Below are positions 60,904-64,000 of a stretch of 64,000 nucleotides of DNA, piece by piece; position 1 is the stretch's first letter, and each line of letters begins with the position of its first letter. A model generated the notes under the pieces. The model had not been told where the DNA came from. It saw only the letters and a program-made list of their open reading frames with translations, and did not search any database. The DNA is from Akkermansiaceae bacterium UBA2381. GTDB taxonomy: Bacteria; Verrucomicrobiota; Verrucomicrobiia; Verrucomicrobiales; DEV007. The stretch is taken from the NCBI GenBank assembly GCA_002344215.1, contig DDSV01000024.1, positions 321,474 to 385,473 of the forward strand, given 5' to 3'. The translations under genes were made by a program, and so were the position numbers.

Positions 60904-61744
60904 TTTCTTTGCCGATTTCATTGACGCGGTGAAGACAGTGCCGCTGATCCGATACGCCCTCTTCGCCGGAATCGTCTCCAGTCTCACCTTCGGGGTCGTG
61001 GGCTCGCTCGTCGTGGTGCGGCAGATCGGCTACGTCGCCTCGGCCATCGCGCACAGCATCCTCGGCGGAATCGGTGCCTCGGTCTATTACAACCGCGTTT
61101 ACGACCTGCCCTGGCTCACGCCCATGCTCGGTGCCATTGCTGCCGGACTTCTTTCCGTCATCCTCATCGGGTGGGTTACCCTGCGGTTCAAAGAGCGCGA
61201 GGATACCATCATCGGCGCGATCTGGGCCGCTGGCATGGCCGCCGGACTGCTGTTCCTCCATTACGCCCCGGGGAAAGCGGTGAATCTTGAGAGCTTCATC
61301 TTCGGCAACATCCTCCTCACCTCGAAAAGCGACGTCATCATGACCCTTGTCCTCGGGGTGATCGTCCTCGGTCTCGTCGCGCTTTTCTACCACAAGCTTG
61401 TCGCCGTCTCCTTCGACGAGGAGTTCGCCCAATTGCGCGGCGTCTCCACAAAGGTGTATTATTTCCTCCTCCTCGGCCTTACCGCGATGAGTGTCGTGCT
61501 GATGGTGCGCATCGCCGGTCTGTTTCTCTCCCAGGCCCTTCTCATCCTGCCCGCCGCCACCGCCTCGCGCTTTTCGCGCTCGCTTTGGGCGATCATGCTC
61601 GTCGCAGTCGGCCTCACTGCTCTCTCCAATACGGCCGGTCTCGCTCTCAGCTACCATTACGACATCCCCACAGGACCCTTCATCGTCTTTCTGGCGGTCG
61701 GATTTTACGTGCTTTCATTTCTGTTGCGGCGCGGGAGAGCGTAA
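60896..61744 (+). CDS. znuB: Zinc ABC transporter permease
   Basis: This 282-residue ABC-3 family permease has eight or so helices with the cluster A-I signatures LTFGVVGSLVVVRQIGYVASAIAHSILGGIGASV and LVAVSFDEEFAQLRGVST. It forms the membrane channel with ZnuC and ZnuA. Confidence 0.92.
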   Translation: MTDFFADFIDAVKTVPLIRYALFAGIVSSLTFGVVGSLVVVRQIGYVASAIAHSILGGIGASVYYNRVYDLPWLTPMLGAIAAGLLSVILIGWVTLRFKEREDTIIGAIWAAGMAAGLLFLHYAPGKAVNLESFIFGNILLTSKSDVIMTLVLGVIVLGLVALFYHKLVAVSFDEEFAQLRGVSTKVYYFLLLGLTAMSVVLMVRIAGLFLSQALLILPAATASRFSRSLWAIMLVAVGLTALSNTAGLALSYHYDIPTGPFIVFLAVGFYVLSFLLRRGRA

Positions 61745-61756
61745 GGATCATTTCCC

Positions 61757-63223
61757 ATGCTTTTCCAATTCGAGAATACCTACGCCAGGCTTCCGGAAAC
61801 CTTCTTCGCCCGCGTCGACCCAACACCGGTTGCGGCACCTGAGTTCATCGCGGTCAACAAGGCGCTTGCAGGAGAACTCGGAATCGATCCCGAAGGTCTC
61901 GCGTCGGACGAGGGATTGGCATTTCTGTCAGGCAACCGCATTCCTGAGGGAGCCGAACCCCTCGCCGCCGCCTATTCGGGCCATCAGTTCGGCGGATTCT
62001 CTCCCGTACTCGGCGACGGACGCGCCATCCTCCTGGGTGAGGTGATCCATCGCGACGGTCTCCATCGCGACATTCAATTGAAGGGCTCCGGACCAACACC
62101 CTTCTCGAGAAGAGGTGATGGACGATCCGCTCTTGGACCTGTCCTCCGTGAATATCTCGTCTCCGAAGCGATGGCCGCCTTCGGATTGCCAACGACCCGC
62201 GCCCTCGCTGCAATCTGGAGCGGGGACAAAGTCTACCGGGAGGAAGTCGAACCCGGCGGTGTCTTCACCCGAGTGGCGCGTTCGCACCTCCGGATCGGGA
62301 CCTGTGAATATTTCGCCTCCCGGCGCGATTTCGAAGGGCTTCGCACTCTCGTCGACTACGCGCTGAATCGTCATTATCCTGATCGGGTGGATTCTGAAAA
62401 TTCCGCCCTCGCCCTGCTCAATGGCGTGATGGAACGCCAGGCGAGTCTGGTCGCCCGATGGATGGGGCTGGGCTTCATCCATGGTGTCATGAACACCGAC
62501 AACATGAGCCTCTCCGGCGAGACGATCGACTACGGTCCCTGTGCCTTTCTTGATCGCTATGATCCCGCAAAGAAGTTCAGCTTCATTGACCGGAACGGAC
62601 GCTACGCCTACGGGAATCAGCCCAACATCGCCCACTGGAATCTCACCCGTCTCGCCGAAGCCTTACTGCCTCTGGCCGGGGAGGATGAGGAAAAGGCGAT
62701 CGCCGCAGTGACCGAACTGCTCGAACGTTTCCCCGATCTCTTCCGCAGTTCCTTGGCAAATACCTTTGCCGCAAAACTCGGATTTGATAAGGCTGATGAA
62801 AACTCACGCCTCCTTGCGGAAAGTCTTCTTTCTCTCATGGGGGAACAACAGGTCGACTTCACCCTCACCTTCCGGCACTTGCGATCGGCAGTGAACGGAG
62901 CAAAGGCTGATGCGTTTTCCGCTCTCTTTCCCCGTCCCGAATCCGCCCGCGAGTGGCTCGCGGGATGGCATAGGGCCCTGGATGCCGCAGGCATCTTAGC
63001 CGACACGGCCGAGGCAACCATGCGGACTGCAAACCCCGTGTTTATTCCGCGCAATCACCGCATCGAAGCGGTGATCGAGGCGGCGAGGGATAAGAACTTT
63101 GCTCCTTTTCACCAACTCCACGCTGTCTTGCAACGACCTTTCGAAGAGCAGGAGGAAAATTACACCTTCGAGGACCCTCCCTTAGCTCACGAAGTGGTGC
63201 AGGCGACCTTTTGCGGAACCTGA
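61757..63223 (+). CDS. selO: SelO/YdiU family protein adenylyltransferase
   Basis: This 488-residue pseudokinase-fold enzyme transfers AMP to protein hydroxyl groups and is linked to redox homeostasis in bacteria. Signatures are AYSGHQFGGFSPVLGDGRAILLGE, LKGSGPTPFSRRGDGRSALGPVLREYLVSEAMAA and GFIHGVMNTDNMSLSGETIDYGPCAFLD. It ends in ATFCGT, matching the C-terminal cysteine of the family (Sec in eukaryotic forms). It begins 13 bases after znuB, so it may be co-transcribed. Confidence 0.92.
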   Translation: MLFQFENTYARLPETFFARVDPTPVAAPEFIAVNKALAGELGIDPEGLASDEGLAFLSGNRIPEGAEPLAAAYSGHQFGGFSPVLGDGRAILLGEVIHRDGLHRDIQLKGSGPTPFSRRGDGRSALGPVLREYLVSEAMAAFGLPTTRALAAIWSGDKVYREEVEPGGVFTRVARSHLRIGTCEYFASRRDFEGLRTLVDYALNRHYPDRVDSENSALALLNGVMERQASLVARWMGLGFIHGVMNTDNMSLSGETIDYGPCAFLDRYDPAKKFSFIDRNGRYAYGNQPNIAHWNLTRLAEALLPLAGEDEEKAIAAVTELLERFPDLFRSSLANTFAAKLGFDKADENSRLLAESLLSLMGEQQVDFTLTFRHLRSAVNGAKADAFSALFPRPESAREWLAGWHRALDAAGILADTAEATMRTANPVFIPRNHRIEAVIEAARDKNFAPFHQLHAVLQRPFEEQEENYTFEDPPLAHEVVQATFCGT

Positions 63224-63239
63224 GCTGGAAGGGCGCCCC

Positions 63240-64000
63240 TCAACCGCGTTCCGCGATCGGCGTGATCGGCTGATCTTCAGTGGGACCGGTGTACTTGGTG
63301 AGGGGACGATAGAGTCGATTGTCATCGAGCTGCTCGAGCACCTGGGCAGTCCACCCGGCCGCCCTCGCGATCGCAAAGATGGGCGTGAAAAGATCGGTCG
63401 GGATATCGAGCGAATAATAAACGGTGGCCGAGTAGAAATCGACGTTGGCATTGAGCCCCTTGCGCTCGCGCATCAATTCAGCAATGCGCTCGGACATGTC
63501 GATCCACTTTGTTTCGCCGAGCTCTTTGGTGAGTTTGACCGCCATCTTACGGAGATAGGGAGCACGGGGATCGAGGACCTTGTAAACCCGGTGACCGATA
63601 CCCATGATCTTCTTTTTCTGGGCGAGGCAGTTCTCCACATAGGCATCGACCTTGTCGAGGCTTCCGATCTCCTGAAGCATGTGAATGACACCTTCATTGG
63701 CTCCGCCGTGAAGCGGTCCTTTCAGGGTGCCAATGGCCGAGGTGATCGCGGAATACATGTCCGAAAGCGTTGCGACGGTGACCCGTGCACTGAAAGTCGA
63801 GGCGTTCATGCCATGGTCGGCATGAAGGGTGTAGGCCGCATCCAGAGTGCGTGTCGCTTCCGCGCCGGGTTCTTTTCCGTTGATGAGATAAAGAAAGTGG
63901 CCGGCCTCGGAAAGGTCGTCGCGCATCGGCATGAGATCGAGACCCTGCCTGGCACGATGGAAATGGGCAACCATCATCGGCATGGTTGCGCAGATCGCCA
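63240..64000 (-). CDS. gltA: Citrate synthase, C-terminal part (cut by window edge)
   Basis: This is the last 253 or so residues of a citrate synthase, the entry enzyme of the TCA cycle. It contains LHADHGMNASTFSARV, the catalytic histidine and aspartate regions (GPLHGGANEGV; GIGHRVYKVLDPRAPYL) and the C-terminal RPLTKYTGP. The frame stays open to the right edge, so the gene begins beyond the window. Confidence 0.92.
   Translation of the reverse strand, partial: AICATMPMMVAHFHRARQGLDLMPMRDDLSEAGHFLYLINGKEPGAEATRTLDAAYTLHADHGMNASTFSARVTVATLSDMYSAITSAIGTLKGPLHGGANEGVIHMLQEIGSLDKVDAYVENCLAQKKKIMGIGHRVYKVLDPRAPYLRKMAVKLTKELGETKWIDMSERIAELMRERKGLNANVDFYSATVYYSLDIPTDLFTPIFAIARAAGWTAQVLEQLDDNRLYRPLTKYTGPTEDQPITPIAERG

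Overview
The window looks like the chromosome of a high-GC, diderm, free-living bacterium, most probably a member of Verrucomicrobiota. The reasons are the many secreted or outer-membrane proteins (RND efflux trio, beta-barrel porin-like proteins), the cdaA-ybbR-glmM order, very large lineage-restricted secreted proteins, a small lysine-rich 46-residue protein of a kind I associate with this phylum, and start sites that often lack a leader. The assignment rests on gene style and not on an rRNA, so it is moderate. Both edges cut genes: the 3' part of fabD at the left and the 3' part of a citrate synthase gene at the right.

Layout. 1-3.3 kb: fabD end, a SanA/DUF218 protein, an MsbA-like ABC exporter and ridA. 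3.4-7.8 kb: an AT-richer accessory patch with two HEPN-like proteins, a methyltransferase, an RNase D-like exonuclease and small membrane proteins in a coupled run, a 7-bp tandem repeat and a secreted C39-like protease. 7.85-12.07 kb: a 1406-residue membrane protein with repeated beta modules. 12.1-18.8 kb: a heavy-metal RND efflux operon (OMF, membrane fusion protein, inner-membrane pump) bracketed by two His-rich exported proteins. 18.9-29.2 kb: housekeeping genes, including trmB, the minus-strand cdaA-ybbR-glmM-bioD operon, ispF, an IMPase, aspartate aminotransferase and holA. 29.2-29.9 kb: tRNA-Cys with a partly duplicated 3' end and a small basic protein. 30-34.1 kb: a sulfate-activation operon cysH-cysC-cysD-cysN interrupted by a four-helix-bundle gene. 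34.4-37.9 kb: peroxiredoxin, a beta-barrel protein, a coiled-coil protein and dgoK. 38.0-44.9 kb: a 2057-residue TPR protein coupled to a lipoprotein. 44.9-51.8 kb, mostly minus strand: nagZ-like, purE-purK, zwf, an alginate-lyase-like protein without its catalytic residues, and a GbsR-type regulator with an SDR. 51.9-57.4 kb: coiled-coil protein, HAD phosphatase, RelE-like protein plus class V aminotransferase, accB-accC. 57.5-61.7 kb: a zinc-acquisition cluster of a His-tailed porin-like protein divergent from an HMA-domain protein and znuA-znuC-znuB, with repeated AATGCAA motifs in the shared control region. Then selO and the citrate synthase end.

How the parts connect. The cys operon activates sulfate to PAPS and reduces it; no sulfite reductase is in view. 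The metal efflux and zinc uptake clusters both carry His-rich exported accessory proteins. The most system-like unknowns are the HEPN-like pair (3.4-4.8 kb), the four-helix-bundle cassette with inverted GTGAAA-type tracts inside the cys operon, the His-rich partners of the RND pump, and the zinc control region. Across the window at least six genes have a -35-like box 33-38 bases before the start codon, which suggests leaderless transcripts.
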